Below, piece after piece: positions 50,612-59,342 of a stretch of 64,000 nucleotides of DNA. The notes beneath the pieces were generated by a model, which did not search any database, was not told the origin of the DNA, and saw only the letters and a program-made list of their open reading frames with translations. The DNA comes from Actinomadura rupiterrae (GTDB lineage Bacteria; Actinomycetota; Actinomycetes; Streptosporangiales; Streptosporangiaceae). The DNA lies in NCBI RefSeq assembly GCF_024172125.1, contig NZ_JAMZEA010000006.1:62001-126000 (forward strand), read 5' to 3'. Made by a program: the position numbers and the translations under genes. Positions within the stretch are counted from its first letter, which is position 1; each line of letters opens with the position of its first letter.

Positions 50612-51067
50612 TCAGCCAGAGGAAGCGAGGTCACCCGTCCGCCCAGGGGGCCACGCCGCGAGCAGCAACTCCAACTGAGCGGCAGCGACCACCGCATCGT
50701 GAGTCACCAGAACCCTGCTCGCTTCGTGCGGCTCAGCCGCACTGCCCGAGTGGACGAGATAGCCGTCCTCACACGTCCGCGCCACGAACGCCGGAGCGAT
50801 CTGCCCACCAAGCAGGCCTGCCTGCCAGAAGTCCTCCCGGTCGCTCAGGCACAAGAGGGCATGTGACGTGAACGGAAACAGCCTGCAGAGGCTCGTCCGG
50901 CGGACGGCCCGAGCCAGCGCGCCCATGTTCGGCGGCACCCATGACGGCCGCCTCGCATCCGAACAGAAGGCGTCCTCCTCGTCGGCCGCCCGTTCGAACC
51001 CGTCCCACCACAGCACCAACGCCTCGTCCACGCCCCCATCCAACAGCCGCCGAGAGCACCCTGCCAC
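50612..51067 (-). CDS. Hypothetical protein, possibly DUF6193-like
   Basis: 151 residues from GTG 51067 (GGAG eight bases upstream). The sequence has RLFPFTSHALLCLSDREDFW in the middle and VVAAAQLELLLAAWPPG near the end, a pattern that recalls DUF6193 proteins linked to natural-product loci, but I am not certain. It has no signal peptide or membrane helix. The gene following it, 24 bases on, encodes the inositol-phosphatase-like protein. Confidence 0.55.
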   Translation of the reverse strand: MAGCSRRLLDGGVDEALVLWWDGFERAADEEDAFCSDARRPSWVPPNMGALARAVRRTSLCRLFPFTSHALLCLSDREDFWQAGLLGGQIAPAFVARTCEDGYLVHSGSAAEPHEASRVLVTHDAVVAAAQLELLLAAWPPGRTGDLASSG

Positions 51068-51123
51068 CGCAAGCTCCGGCCTGCGGGGAACTGTCGGTTG
51101 CCTGGGCGGCCGACCAACCGGCC

Positions 51124-51543
51124 ATGGCCTCGCTCTACGCGGAGCTCGCGCACCGGCGGGGCTGGCTGCGACCCGATCGGACGCTGGCCGCTGGTCAATT
51201 CGCCGACCTGCGCGAGTCGGTCGCTGGGTGGGCCGCTCAGGATCACACGTGGCAGGACGTGACCGACACGTTCGGCGAACCTTCGGTGCTCTTCGGCCCC
51301 ACCAGCCCCCTCTACGGAAAGACGCTGGGGTACGTGTCGGAGGATCCCGCCGAGCCAATGATCTTCTTTCATCTCTGGGACGGCATCGACACGGAGGCGA
51401 AGGCCGGCGATCGGGCGGCGCGCGATGGGTTGATGCTCGGCGCCGTGCGCTTCGGCGACGCAGTCCTGGACGAGGCGCTGCTCTACACGCCGCAAGGACA
51501 ACGGCTCCGCGAAGCGTCCGACGTTCCTTCTGTGTGGGACTGA
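51124..51543 (+). CDS. Hypothetical protein
   Basis: A 139-residue soluble acidic protein (SLYAELAHRRGWLRPDRTLA, WQDVTDTFGEPSVLFGPTSP, PMIFFHLWDG, ending in DVPSVWD). No family is recognised. ATG 51124 is used; it has no Shine-Dalgarno and may be leaderless or start differently. It is divergent from the gene at 50612-51067, only 57 bases away. Codon use is like that of its neighbours, so it is probably a real gene. Confidence 0.6.
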   Translation: MASLYAELAHRRGWLRPDRTLAAGQFADLRESVAGWAAQDHTWQDVTDTFGEPSVLFGPTSPLYGKTLGYVSEDPAEPMIFFHLWDGIDTEAKAGDRAARDGLMLGAVRFGDAVLDEALLYTPQGQRLREASDVPSVWD

Positions 51544-51652
51544 TGGCTGCAACGCCAGGGGTCTGAGAGCTTCCGACGTCGCGCCTCATCACCGCAGGCA
51601 ACATGAGCCGGGGCGGCGGAACGTGGGGGGTGGGGTTGGGCGTTTTTGGGGG

Positions 51653-52303
51653 GTGCGGGTTTTGGTGGTTGAGGACGATGTGGAGACGGCTCGGGTTGTC
51701 GCGGGGTTCTTGCGGCGGGCTCGGATGGCGGTGGACGTGGCGTTCGACGGGGGCGCCGGGTTCGAGTTGGCGATGGTGAACGACTATGACGTGGTCGTGC
51801 TGGATCGGGATCTGCCCGGGATGCATGGGGACGAGATGTGCGCGGAGCTTGTCGCGGCCGGGAGGCGGGGGCGGATTCTGATGCTGACGGCCGCGGGGAG
51901 CAGTGAGGATTTGGTTGAGGGGCTTGGGGTCGGGGCTGATGACTACCTGGCGAAGCCCTTCGATTTGCCGGTGTTGCAGGCGCGGGTCGGGGCGCTGGCG
52001 CGGCGGGCGCATCCGGCGGTGCCGCCGGTGTTGAGGCATGGGGATCTGGTGGTCGATACGGCGCGGCGGGAGGCGTCGCGGGGTGGGCGGGCGCTGCCTC
52101 TGAGGCCGAAGGAGTTCGGTGTGCTGGAGTTATTGATGGCGGCGCAGGGGCGTGTGGTCTCGGCCGAGGAGTTGTTCGAGCGGGTCTGGGACGAGGCGGC
52201 CGACCCGTTCAGCGGGACGGTGAAGGTGACGGTGAGCCGGCTGCGCGCCAAGCTCGGGGAGCCGCCGGTGATCCGGACGGTGGCCGGCGGCTACCGGATC
52301 TGA
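51653..52303 (+). CDS. OmpR/PhoB-family response regulator
   Basis: 216 residues. The receiver domain starts RVLVVEDDVETARVV (acidic pocket), phospho-Asp is in DVVVLDRDLPGMHGDE, Thr in MLTAAG and Lys in LAKPFD. The C-terminal winged helix is standard (LPLRPKEFGVLELLMAAQGR, VTVSRLRAKLGEPPVIRTV). GTG 51653 fits the family start. The gene uses more TTG and GGG codons than its neighbours, mainly in its first half. The kinase gene follows after 3 bases. Confidence 0.92.
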   Translation: MRVLVVEDDVETARVVAGFLRRARMAVDVAFDGGAGFELAMVNDYDVVVLDRDLPGMHGDEMCAELVAAGRRGRILMLTAAGSSEDLVEGLGVGADDYLAKPFDLPVLQARVGALARRAHPAVPPVLRHGDLVVDTARREASRGGRALPLRPKEFGVLELLMAAQGRVVSAEELFERVWDEAADPFSGTVKVTVSRLRAKLGEPPVIRTVAGGYRI

Positions 52304-52306
52304 GCG

Positions 52307-53416
52307 ATGCGGAACACCGTCCGGCTGCGGCTGACGCTCCTGTACGGGGCGATGTTCACGTGCTCGGGCGCCGCACTCATCGCGGTCGTCTACCTGCTGA
52401 TGTGGCACGGGGTGCTCGGGCCGAACCTGGTGCCGCGGAAGGCGGCCGGTGGTGCGCCCCATGTGAGCACGCTGTCGCCTTCGGCGGCGCAGGCGCTGCA
52501 TCAGCAGCGGGCCGTCCTGATGCATCAGCTTTTGGTGCGGTCGCTCGTCGCGTTGGCGGGGATGGCGGTGGCGTCGGTCGCGCTGGGCTGGGTCGTCGCG
52601 GGGCGTGCGCTGCGGCCCGTCCGGACGATCACGGCGGCGGCGCGGGAGATCTCGGCGACGAGCCTGCACCGGCGGCTGGCCATGGTCGGCCCGAACGATG
52701 AGCTGAAGGAACTCGGCGACACCTTCGACGCCTTGCTGAACAGGCTGGAAAGCGCGTTCGGGGCGCAGCGGATGTTCGTCGCGAACGCGTCGCACGAGCT
52801 GAGGACGCCACTGACCAGGCAGCGGCTGCTGAGCCAGGACGTCCTGTCCGACCCGGACGCCACGAACGCCGAGCTGCGCGCCGCGCACGAGCGGGTCCTG
52901 GTGGCGGGCGCGCAGCAGGAGCGGCTGATCGAGGCGCTGCTGACGCTGGCGCGGGCGCATGCGGGGCTGGACGTCCGGGAGCCGTTCGACCTCGCCCCTC
53001 TCGTGCGGGGCGCCGCCGGGCGGCAGACGGCGGTCGTCCTGGACCTCGCCGCCGCGCCGACGACCGGGCATGCGCCGCTCGCCGAACGCCTGATCGCGAA
53101 CCTGCTGGACAACGCCGTCCGGTACAACGTTCCGGGTGGATACGTGCACGCGACCACGCGGACGGAAGGCGACCGGGCCGTCCTGGTCGTCGCGAATTCC
53201 GGGCCTCACGTACCGGACGATGAGGTCGGGCTGCTTTTCGAGCCGTTCCGGCGTTCGACCGCCGGACGGCTCGCGCGGCGGGACGGCCTAGGGCTCGGGC
53301 TGTCCATCGTGGCGGCGATCGCGGAGGCGCACGACGCCTGCGTGACGGCTCGTCCCGGGCCTGAAGGCGGCTTGGTGGTGCGGGTGGCGTTCCCGCTCGC
53401 GGCAACTGGCGTGTAA
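52307..53416 (+). CDS. Sensor histidine kinase, HisKA type
   Basis: 369 residues: two membrane helices (about 9-32 and 74-98) around a short extracytoplasmic loop, a HAMP domain (AGRALRPVRTITAAAREISA), the phosphoacceptor NASHELRTPLTRQR, and a HATPase domain (N box LIANLLDNAVRYNVPGG, GLGLGLSIVAAIAEAH). It forms a two-component pair with the preceding regulator. The next gene, a secreted S41 protease, starts 58 bases downstream on the same strand and is a likely output or part of the operon. The signal is unknown. Confidence 0.93.
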   Translation: MRNTVRLRLTLLYGAMFTCSGAALIAVVYLLMWHGVLGPNLVPRKAAGGAPHVSTLSPSAAQALHQQRAVLMHQLLVRSLVALAGMAVASVALGWVVAGRALRPVRTITAAAREISATSLHRRLAMVGPNDELKELGDTFDALLNRLESAFGAQRMFVANASHELRTPLTRQRLLSQDVLSDPDATNAELRAAHERVLVAGAQQERLIEALLTLARAHAGLDVREPFDLAPLVRGAAGRQTAVVLDLAAAPTTGHAPLAERLIANLLDNAVRYNVPGGYVHATTRTEGDRAVLVVANSGPHVPDDEVGLLFEPFRRSTAGRLARRDGLGLGLSIVAAIAEAHDACVTARPGPEGGLVVRVAFPLAATGV

Positions 53417-53474
53417 CCGGCCTGTCCATAGAACGGCTCCTGTGATCCGAGCACGTCCGATCGAGGAGTCTCAC

Positions 53475-54902
53475 ATGACGAGTAGACGATGGATTCCGGC
53501 CGTGGGTGCTGCCATTGCGGTGCTGGCCGCAACCAGCGCGCCCGCCATGGCTACGCCGGCGGAGGCGACTGCTTGCGTGAAGCAGGGGCCGACGTCGGGG
53601 CAGCCGCCGGCGCCCGGTGCGACCACGCTGAGCACGGTGGAGCAGGCGTACCGGTGCTTCCTCGCGCACTCCTACGCGGGTCCGGTGATCGACGACCGGG
53701 TGCCGCTGGCGGCGGCGTTCGGCGCGGCGGCCCGCGAGCTGCGCGAAAGGGGCGTGAACGAGCCGGGCGCCGTCCTGCCGCCGCTCACCGGCGACCGGGA
53801 CCGCGACTGGACGGCCTTCGCCCGCCGCTTCGGCCCGCTCCTGGACGCGCTGCCCGACCGGACCGTCCGGTCCGCGGTGGCGGTCGCGGCGATCAGGGGC
53901 ATGGCGGCGAGCCTGCACGATGACCACGTCGTGGTCGTCCACCGGACGTCGAACCCGACGCATCCGCCGGGCCACTACAACTGGGGGTTCGGTTTCCGGC
54001 CGAGCGAGCTGCCCGAGCCGAACGGCGACACCTCGAAGCTGACCGATCCGCCCTACCTGAGCGACGTCGGCAAGGACACCCCGGCGAGCCGGGCGGGGCT
54101 GCGCACCGGGGACGTCCTGCTCGCGCTGAACGGCGTCCCGATGTTCACCAACGGCATCGCCAACGCGGGCCAGTGGAAGTTTCTGGACCAGGGATACCCG
54201 CAGGCCACGCCCGTCCGGTTCACCGTGCGGCGGCCGACGACCGGCAAGGATCTGAACGTCACCGTCAAGCCCGGGCTGCTGCCGATCGTCGCGCCGCCGG
54301 CGCAGGGCCGCCTGGTCGCCGACGGCATCGCCGAGGTGCCCGTGACGACCTTCCAGCCAGGCGGCGCGCAGCAGGCGCTCACCGCGATCGCCGCGCTGAC
54401 CGCCAAGTACGGCCATCCCCTGAAGGGGGTCATCCTCGATCTTCGCGACAACGCGGGCGGTATGGACACCGAGGTCTCCAAGCTGCTCGGCGCGTTCGTC
54501 CACGGGAAGACGTACTCGTCCTTCTGCGACGTCCGCGGCGCTTGCCGACCGCAGCGGACGGACGACAGCACGCCGCTCCTGAACGCCAAGCTGGTCGCGC
54601 TCATCGGCAACGGCTGCGCCTCGGCCTGCGACGCGTTCGCCATGGCGGTGAAGGATCTGCGCCTCGGCACGCTCGTCGGCGACCGCACCCGCGGCGTCGC
54701 ATCAGGCGGCGCCGATGCCTACAGCCTTGACGACAACGCCACCACGCTCATGATGCCCGCCACCCACGCCCTCGGCGCGAACGGCGAGATCTTCGACGGC
54801 ATCGGCGTCCCGGCCGACTACCGGCAGCCGCTCACGCCCCTGGACGTCGCGACCGGCAAGGACCCGGCCGTCGCCAAGGCCGTCACCCTCCTGACGCACT
54901 AG
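53475..54902 (+). CDS. Secreted S41-family (C-terminal processing-type) peptidase
   Basis: 475 residues. A signal peptide (cleavage near PAMATPAEA) precedes a helical N-terminal domain, a PDZ-like segment (KDTPASRAGLRTGDVLLALNG) and an S41 catalytic core: ILDLRDNAGGMDTEV, then the nucleophile region GNGCASACDAFAMAV and RGVASGGAD. The usual Lys four residues after Ser is not evident, so the dyad may be arranged as in tricorn-type members. Four or more Cys suggest disulfides. CGAGGAG precedes ATG 53475. It follows the two-component genes and ends at a strong hairpin. Confidence 0.88.
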   Translation: MTSRRWIPAVGAAIAVLAATSAPAMATPAEATACVKQGPTSGQPPAPGATTLSTVEQAYRCFLAHSYAGPVIDDRVPLAAAFGAAARELRERGVNEPGAVLPPLTGDRDRDWTAFARRFGPLLDALPDRTVRSAVAVAAIRGMAASLHDDHVVVVHRTSNPTHPPGHYNWGFGFRPSELPEPNGDTSKLTDPPYLSDVGKDTPASRAGLRTGDVLLALNGVPMFTNGIANAGQWKFLDQGYPQATPVRFTVRRPTTGKDLNVTVKPGLLPIVAPPAQGRLVADGIAEVPVTTFQPGGAQQALTAIAALTAKYGHPLKGVILDLRDNAGGMDTEVSKLLGAFVHGKTYSSFCDVRGACRPQRTDDSTPLLNAKLVALIGNGCASACDAFAMAVKDLRLGTLVGDRTRGVASGGADAYSLDDNATTLMMPATHALGANGEIFDGIGVPADYRQPLTPLDVATGKDPAVAKAVTLLTH

Positions 54903-54913
54903 AGGACGCGGAA

Positions 54914-54940
54914 CGCCCGGTCCCTCCCAGGGACCGGGCG
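54914..54940. terminator. Terminator after the S41 peptidase gene
   Basis: CGCCCGGTCCCT (54914-54925) and AGGGACCGGGCG (54929-54940) form a perfect 12-bp stem with a CCC loop and no U-tract. It serves the convergent S41 and lipase genes. Confidence 0.8.
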
Positions 54941-54951
54941 TGCGCGGCGCC

Positions 54952-55030
54952 CTTCAAGAGCGCGGAGGCTTCAAGCGCGCGGAGCCCTTCAGGAGCGCGG
55001 AGGCTGCGGCGTCCTTCAGGAGCGCAGGAA
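54952..55030. repeat. Four imperfect 17-bp repeats at the lipase 3' end
   Basis: CTTCAAGAGCGCGGAGG-type units lie at 54952, 54969, 54987 and 55014. The last includes the lipase stop codon (55016) and final codons, so the others are duplicates of that gene end. Confidence 0.75.
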
Positions 55031-55684
55031 GGTCGCGACCTGGCCCAGGACCTTGGTGTCGGTGAGGTAGTCCATGTGCTTCTCGCAGGCCACCTCGTTG
55101 TTCGTCGCCCCGGTCAGCATCGTGCTCTTGTACGGGTTGATGACGCCGTCGCAGGACGAGTACCAGGTCGCGTACGCGGTGTTCCCGGGCGTCTCGTCCC
55201 CCGCGGTGATCTGCTGGATGAACGGCGAGCCGGGGAACATCTGGCGGCAGGTCTCCAGCCAAAAGCAGGCGTAGGCGGCGGTCGTGCCGTGGTTGGCGCC
55301 GGCCAGCGAGGCGAGGTGGGCGACGTTCGGGGAGCCGTTGAGGACCTTGAGGTACCACAGGCTCACCAGGCCGCCCATGGAGTGGTTGACGATGTCGACC
55401 TTGTCCGCGCCGGTCTGGGACTTCACCTGCTGGACGAACGTGTCGAGGCCCTGCGCGTTCTGCTTGTTGTCGCCGTAGGAGTTGTACTCGTAGGCGAAGA
55501 GCCGGTCGGCCGGGTAGCCGGCGTTCTGGAAGACGGTGCGGGCGGTCGTCCAGTTCGCGCCGCTGCCCATGAAGCCGTTCACGAACACCACCGGGGCGGG
55601 GGTGTCGGCCTTGGCGGCCGTGCCGGTTCCGACCAGGGCGGCCGTGGACGCGAGGGTGGCCACGGCAAGGCGAGCAAAGCGCAT
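55016..55684 (-). CDS. Secreted lipase/esterase, alpha/beta-hydrolase
   Basis: 222 residues with a signal peptide (cleavage after AAKADT or nearby). The family pattern is that of small Bacillus-LipA/lipase class 2 enzymes: VVFVNGFMGSGANW, nucleophile elbow VNHSMGGLVSLWYL, and SLAGANHGTTAAY. Asp in SSCDGVINPY and His in CEKHMDYL probably complete the triad. Paired Cys residues suggest disulfides. It is unrelated in detail to the lipase at 5351-6289. It is divergent from a PucR regulator. Confidence 0.9.
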   Translation of the reverse strand: MRFARLAVATLASTAALVGTGTAAKADTPAPVVFVNGFMGSGANWTTARTVFQNAGYPADRLFAYEYNSYGDNKQNAQGLDTFVQQVKSQTGADKVDIVNHSMGGLVSLWYLKVLNGSPNVAHLASLAGANHGTTAAYACFWLETCRQMFPGSPFIQQITAGDETPGNTAYATWYSSCDGVINPYKSTMLTGATNNEVACEKHMDYLTDTKVLGQVATFLRS

Positions 55685-55922
55685 GGGGGCTCCAGGGGTG
55701 AGACGCCCGGGGACTTCGGGCTGGGGGGTTCATGCTCCGGCCGGGCCCTGGAACCGATCTACGCGGCGGCTTCTACATCGGCGCCGAACTCGTGCGCCCG
55801 CGGACAAGAAATCCGGCATATGAAAGTGATCGCTTATGTCTGCTGGGGTGGGACGCCAGGGACCGCCGTCCGGTGGGTGGACGGCGGCCGCGGCTGCGCG
55901 TCCCCGAAGGAGCGGAGGCAGG

Positions 55923-57161
55923 ATGGACGAGGCGGGGCGCATCGAGCTGAACGTCACGGGCAAGGACCTGGCCCAGCGCTGCGCGATACTGCGCGCCTAC
56001 GTGGACGGGATCGCCGACGAGACGTCCGCCGAGATCCTCCGGCGGTTCCCCGTCTACGCCCGGCCGCACGACCCGCGCTACGCCGAGATCCAGCGGCAGG
56101 CGACCTTCTGGGTGATCGACCACTTCCTCGCGCTGCTGGCCAAGCCGTCGCTGCCGTCCGCGGACCTGCTGAACTTCTGGCGGGAGCTCGGCCGCGGCGA
56201 GGCGCGGGAGGGCCGCAGCCTGGTGCCGATGGCCGAGAGCCTGCGGGTCGGCGCGGGCATCTCCGTCCGCCGGATGACCGAGGAGGCCGACCGCCTCGGC
56301 ATGGACACCTCGGCGCGGACCATGGCCCAGATCACCGACGCCCTGCTCATCTTCCACAACCACCTCATGGCCGCCGCGGCCGAGGGCCACGCGGAGGAGT
56401 CGGGGAGCGCCGGCAACCGGTTCGAGCTCGGCCGGCAGCGGCTCGTCGACCTGCTCGTCTCGGACGACCCGGACGCGGACAAGATCGCGGACCTGGCCCG
56501 GGAGCTGCGCTGGCCCGTCCCCCGGACGATCGCGGCGGTCGCGCTGGACCGCGTCCCGGAGAGCGTCTTCCCGCCGGACATCCTGACCGGGTACCACCTG
56601 GACGCGCCGTTCCTGTTCGTCCCCGACCCCGAGGGCCCGGGCCGCCGCGCGCTGCTGACCGACCTGCTCGCGGGCCGGATGTGCGCGGTCGGGATCCAGG
56701 TGCCGCCGGCCGAGGCGGCCAAGTCCGTCCGGTGGAGCCGCCAGGCGCTCCGGCTGGTGGAGAGCCGGGTGCTGCCGGGCGACCGCCCGGTGTTCGCCGC
56801 CGACCACCTCGCGCTGCTGATGCTGATGCAGGACCCGGACCTCGCCGAGCACGCCATCGCCCGCCGGCTCGGCCCGCTGCTCGACGCGCGCGAGTCGACC
56901 CGGCTCGACCTCGCGCACACCCTGAACGCCTGCTTCGAGCTGCGCTTCAACGCCACCGAGATCGGGCGCCGCCTGCACCTGCACCCGCAGACCGTCCGCT
57001 ACCGCATCCGGAACCTGCACGCCCTCTTCGGCGAGCAGCTCGACGACCCGTCCCGCCACCTCGAACTGCACATGCTCCTGACCCTCTGGCTCGCCAAGCA
57101 GCGCACCGAGGACGCCGAGGAGGCCCGCCCGCTCCGCATCGTCAGCCGGAAGGCGATGTAG
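55923..57161 (+). CDS. PucR/CdaR-family transcriptional regulator
   Basis: 412 residues. The C-terminal PucR HTH is clear (DLAHTLNACFELRFNATEIG, RLHLHPQTVRYRIRNLHALF). The N-terminal two-thirds is an effector-sensing region (AILRAYVDGIADETSAEIL; MAESLRVGAGISVRRM; LIFHNHLMAAA). GAAGGAGCGGAGG precedes ATG 55923. It is divergent from the lipase gene and convergent, three bases apart, with the methyltransferase gene. Lipase control is plausible from position; the effector is unknown. Confidence 0.9.
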   Translation: MDEAGRIELNVTGKDLAQRCAILRAYVDGIADETSAEILRRFPVYARPHDPRYAEIQRQATFWVIDHFLALLAKPSLPSADLLNFWRELGRGEAREGRSLVPMAESLRVGAGISVRRMTEEADRLGMDTSARTMAQITDALLIFHNHLMAAAAEGHAEESGSAGNRFELGRQRLVDLLVSDDPDADKIADLARELRWPVPRTIAAVALDRVPESVFPPDILTGYHLDAPFLFVPDPEGPGRRALLTDLLAGRMCAVGIQVPPAEAAKSVRWSRQALRLVESRVLPGDRPVFAADHLALLMLMQDPDLAEHAIARRLGPLLDARESTRLDLAHTLNACFELRFNATEIGRRLHLHPQTVRYRIRNLHALFGEQLDDPSRHLELHMLLTLWLAKQRTEDAEEARPLRIVSRKAM

Positions 57162-57164
57162 GGG

Positions 57165-57965
57165 TCAGGGGCGGCGGGCCGTGATGATCCAGGCCCGGGA
57201 GTCGAAAAGGACGCCCTCGTCGGTGGCGTGGGCGGCGAGCGTGGCGTGCAGGCGCGCGCGGGCTTCGTCGGCCGCCTCGGGATCGAGGTCGGCCAGGCGG
57301 GAGCCGACCGCCCACAGGTGCAGGACGGCGTCGAGCGCGGCGTCGGCGTCCGGGCCGTAGTAGACGGGCTCGTGGACGTCGGTGAACGCGATGTCGGTGA
57401 AGCCCGCGGCGGTCAGGATGCCTTCGGTGGCGGCCGGGTCGGCGAGCGAGAACGCGTCGGGGCCGTCGCTCGGGGCGGGCGGCAAGGCGCTGAGGGCCTG
57501 GCCGATCGCGGTGGCCCATTCGTTGCGGTCGCCGCCCTGCCAGACCAGCTGCACCAGGCGCCCGCCGGGACGCAGCGCGCGTCGGATGTTGGTGAACGCG
57601 GCGACCGGGTCGGCGAAGAACATCGTCCCGAACCTGCTGATGCAGAGGTCGAAGCCCGACGGTTCGAAGCGGTGGGTCTGCGCGTCCGCCTGCTCGTAGG
57701 CGACGTTGGACGAGCCGTACCGGCGGGCGCGTTCGAGCATCCGCGCGGACACGTCCACGCCCAGCGCGCTTCCGCCGACGGCGGCGCTCGCGGCCTCGCG
57801 GGTCGTCTGGCCCGTCCCGCAGCCGATGTCGAGGACGCGGTCGCCGGGGCCGACGCGGGCGGCGGCGCGGAAGTGCTCGTTGTAGCGGCGCAGTTCGGCG
57901 TCGTAGTCGAACGGCTCGTCGCTCGCGGCCGGTCGCGTGCGGGTGTCCTGCTGGTGCTCGGTCAT
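57165..57965 (-). CDS. Class I SAM-dependent methyltransferase
   Basis: 266 residues. It has the SAM motif I VLDIGCGTGQTTREAA, an acidic residue after strand 2 (GVDVSARML), an adenine-binding loop (YEQADAQTHRF) and FDLCISRFGTMFFADPVAAF. It belongs to the UbiE/Methyltransf_11-25 type. A substrate cannot be inferred. It lies upstream of the ROK gene's 3' end with a 103-base gap and on the same strand. Confidence 0.9.
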   Translation of the reverse strand: MTEHQQDTRTRPAASDEPFDYDAELRRYNEHFRAAARVGPGDRVLDIGCGTGQTTREAASAAVGGSALGVDVSARMLERARRYGSSNVAYEQADAQTHRFEPSGFDLCISRFGTMFFADPVAAFTNIRRALRPGGRLVQLVWQGGDRNEWATAIGQALSALPPAPSDGPDAFSLADPAATEGILTAAGFTDIAFTDVHEPVYYGPDADAALDAVLHLWAVGSRLADLDPEAADEARARLHATLAAHATDEGVLFDSRAWIITARRP

Positions 57966-58068
57966 GAGGACGACGCTAGGCCGGCGCCCTCCATCGGAAA
58001 AAGCGATAATCCCCGATCAACTCGATCGCCCCCGGCGATATCAACACCGCACGCCGACACTGAAAGCG

Positions 58069-59226
58069 TCAGCGGTCGAGGGCGTGGTCGATCCAGGTGT
58101 CGGCCTGGTCCAGTAGCAGGTGGCCGGCGCCGAGGATGCTGGCGTCGCGCCCCGAGCGGGACGTCGCGATCTGCAGGTTGCGCGTCGCCAGCGGGAGGCA
58201 GCGCTGGTAGATGGCGCCGCGGATGGTCGCGACGAGCGGTTCGGCGTTGGACAGGCTGCCGCCGATGACCAGCGCGTCCGGGTTGAAGAAGTTCACCAGC
58301 GCGGTGAGCACGTCGCCGATGAGTTGGCCGGCGTTCCGCACCGCGGCCGTCGCCTGCGGGACGCCGTCGGTGACGAGATCGACGATCCGCGCCGGGGAGT
58401 CGGCGACGATGCCCTGCGCGGCGAGGGTCGCGGCGAGCGCGGCGCCGCTGGCGTGCGCCTCCAGGCAGTCGGGATGGCCGCACGAGCAGTCGACGGTCGC
58501 CTCGGACCGGATCCGCACGTGGCTGATGTCGCCCGCGGCGCCGCGGCCGCGGTGCAGCCGGCCGTCCACGATGACACCGCAGCCGATGCCGCTGCCGAGC
58601 TTGATGACCATCAGGTTGTCGAGATCGGGCCAGGACGCGCGGTGCTCGCCGACGGCCATCAGGTTCGCGTCGTTCTCCACCAGGACGGGCAGGCCCGCGT
58701 GCGCGGCGGCGAACTCGCGGACGGGGAAGTCGTTCCAGCCGGGCATGCGCGAGGGCGAGACGACCTGGCCGGTGGCCGGGTCGACCGGGCCGGGCATGCC
58801 GATGGCGAGGCCGCGGACGGGCACGTCCCGCAGGCCGTGCTCGTGCGCGAGCGCGCGCAGGCTGTCGATGACGGCGGCGAGCGTCGCCTCGGGGCCGACC
58901 GCGATGTCGAAGGCGAGGTCGGCGAGCGCGAGCGGCGCGCCGCTCAGGTCGACGGCGGCGAGCCGGGCGTGGTGCGCGCCGAGGTCGGCGACCAGGAAGA
59001 CGCCCGCGGTCGGCGCGAGCCGCAGCCGCCGCGGGCGGCGCCCGCCGCGGGACGCGCCGGTGCCTCCCTCGGCGAACAGCCCGGCCTCGATGAGCTGCTC
59101 GACCCGCAGCGAGACGCTGGACGCGGCGAGCCCGGAAAGGCGGGCCAGCTCGGCCCGCGACTCGGCCTGCCCGGTGGCGACCATGCGCACGAGTGCCGCC
59201 GGTCGGTCGTCTCTGCTGTTGCGCAC
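58069..59226 (-). CDS. ROK-family transcriptional repressor
   Basis: About 385 residues. The N-terminal winged helix (VRMVATGQAESRAELARLSG, LAASSVSLRVEQLIEAGLF) is followed by a ROK domain: VADLGAHHARLAAVD, GMPGPVDPATGQVV, NDANLMAVGE, GSGIGCGVIVDGRLHRG and the zinc motif CSCGHPDCLE. Sugar or amino-sugar effectors are typical, though the operon it faces is for amino acids. GTG 59226 is preferred over ATG 59277, because the latter lies inside the divergent promoter. A CTTCGA-TT-TCGAAG palindrome lies just after that promoter. Confidence 0.9.
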   Translation of the reverse strand: MRNSRDDRPAALVRMVATGQAESRAELARLSGLAASSVSLRVEQLIEAGLFAEGGTGASRGGRRPRRLRLAPTAGVFLVADLGAHHARLAAVDLSGAPLALADLAFDIAVGPEATLAAVIDSLRALAHEHGLRDVPVRGLAIGMPGPVDPATGQVVSPSRMPGWNDFPVREFAAAHAGLPVLVENDANLMAVGEHRASWPDLDNLMVIKLGSGIGCGVIVDGRLHRGRGAAGDISHVRIRSEATVDCSCGHPDCLEAHASGAALAATLAAQGIVADSPARIVDLVTDGVPQATAAVRNAGQLIGDVLTALVNFFNPDALVIGGSLSNAEPLVATIRGAIYQRCLPLATRNLQIATSRSGRDASILGAGHLLLDQADTWIDHALDR

Positions 59227-59266
59227 CCCAGATAGATAGCATGCGCCGACTTGGTACAGCAATGCG

Positions 59267-59296
59267 TTGACTTGCATCGATTTGAAGGTCTAATGT
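59267..59296 (+). promoter_or_regulatory. Promoter of the amino-acid importer operon
   Basis: TTGACT (59267-59272), 18 bases, then TAATGT (59291-59296). The predicted start near 59303 is immediately followed by the palindrome at 59306. Confidence 0.65.
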
Positions 59297-59305
59297 CCCT
59301 CTCGA

Positions 59306-59319
59306 CTTCGATTTCGAAG
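59306..59319. promoter_or_regulatory. Candidate ROK operator
   Basis: CTTCGATTTCGAAG is a perfect 6-bp-arm palindrome with a 2-base centre, at about +4 to +17 of the importer operon, a classical repressor position. Confidence 0.65.
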
Positions 59320-59342
59320 GAAGTTGGATCGAGGATGACCGA

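Noticed and set aside
55730..55963. Small frames in the lipase-PucR intergenic region
   Set aside because: No ribosome-binding sites and no coding bias; the region fits divergent promoters.
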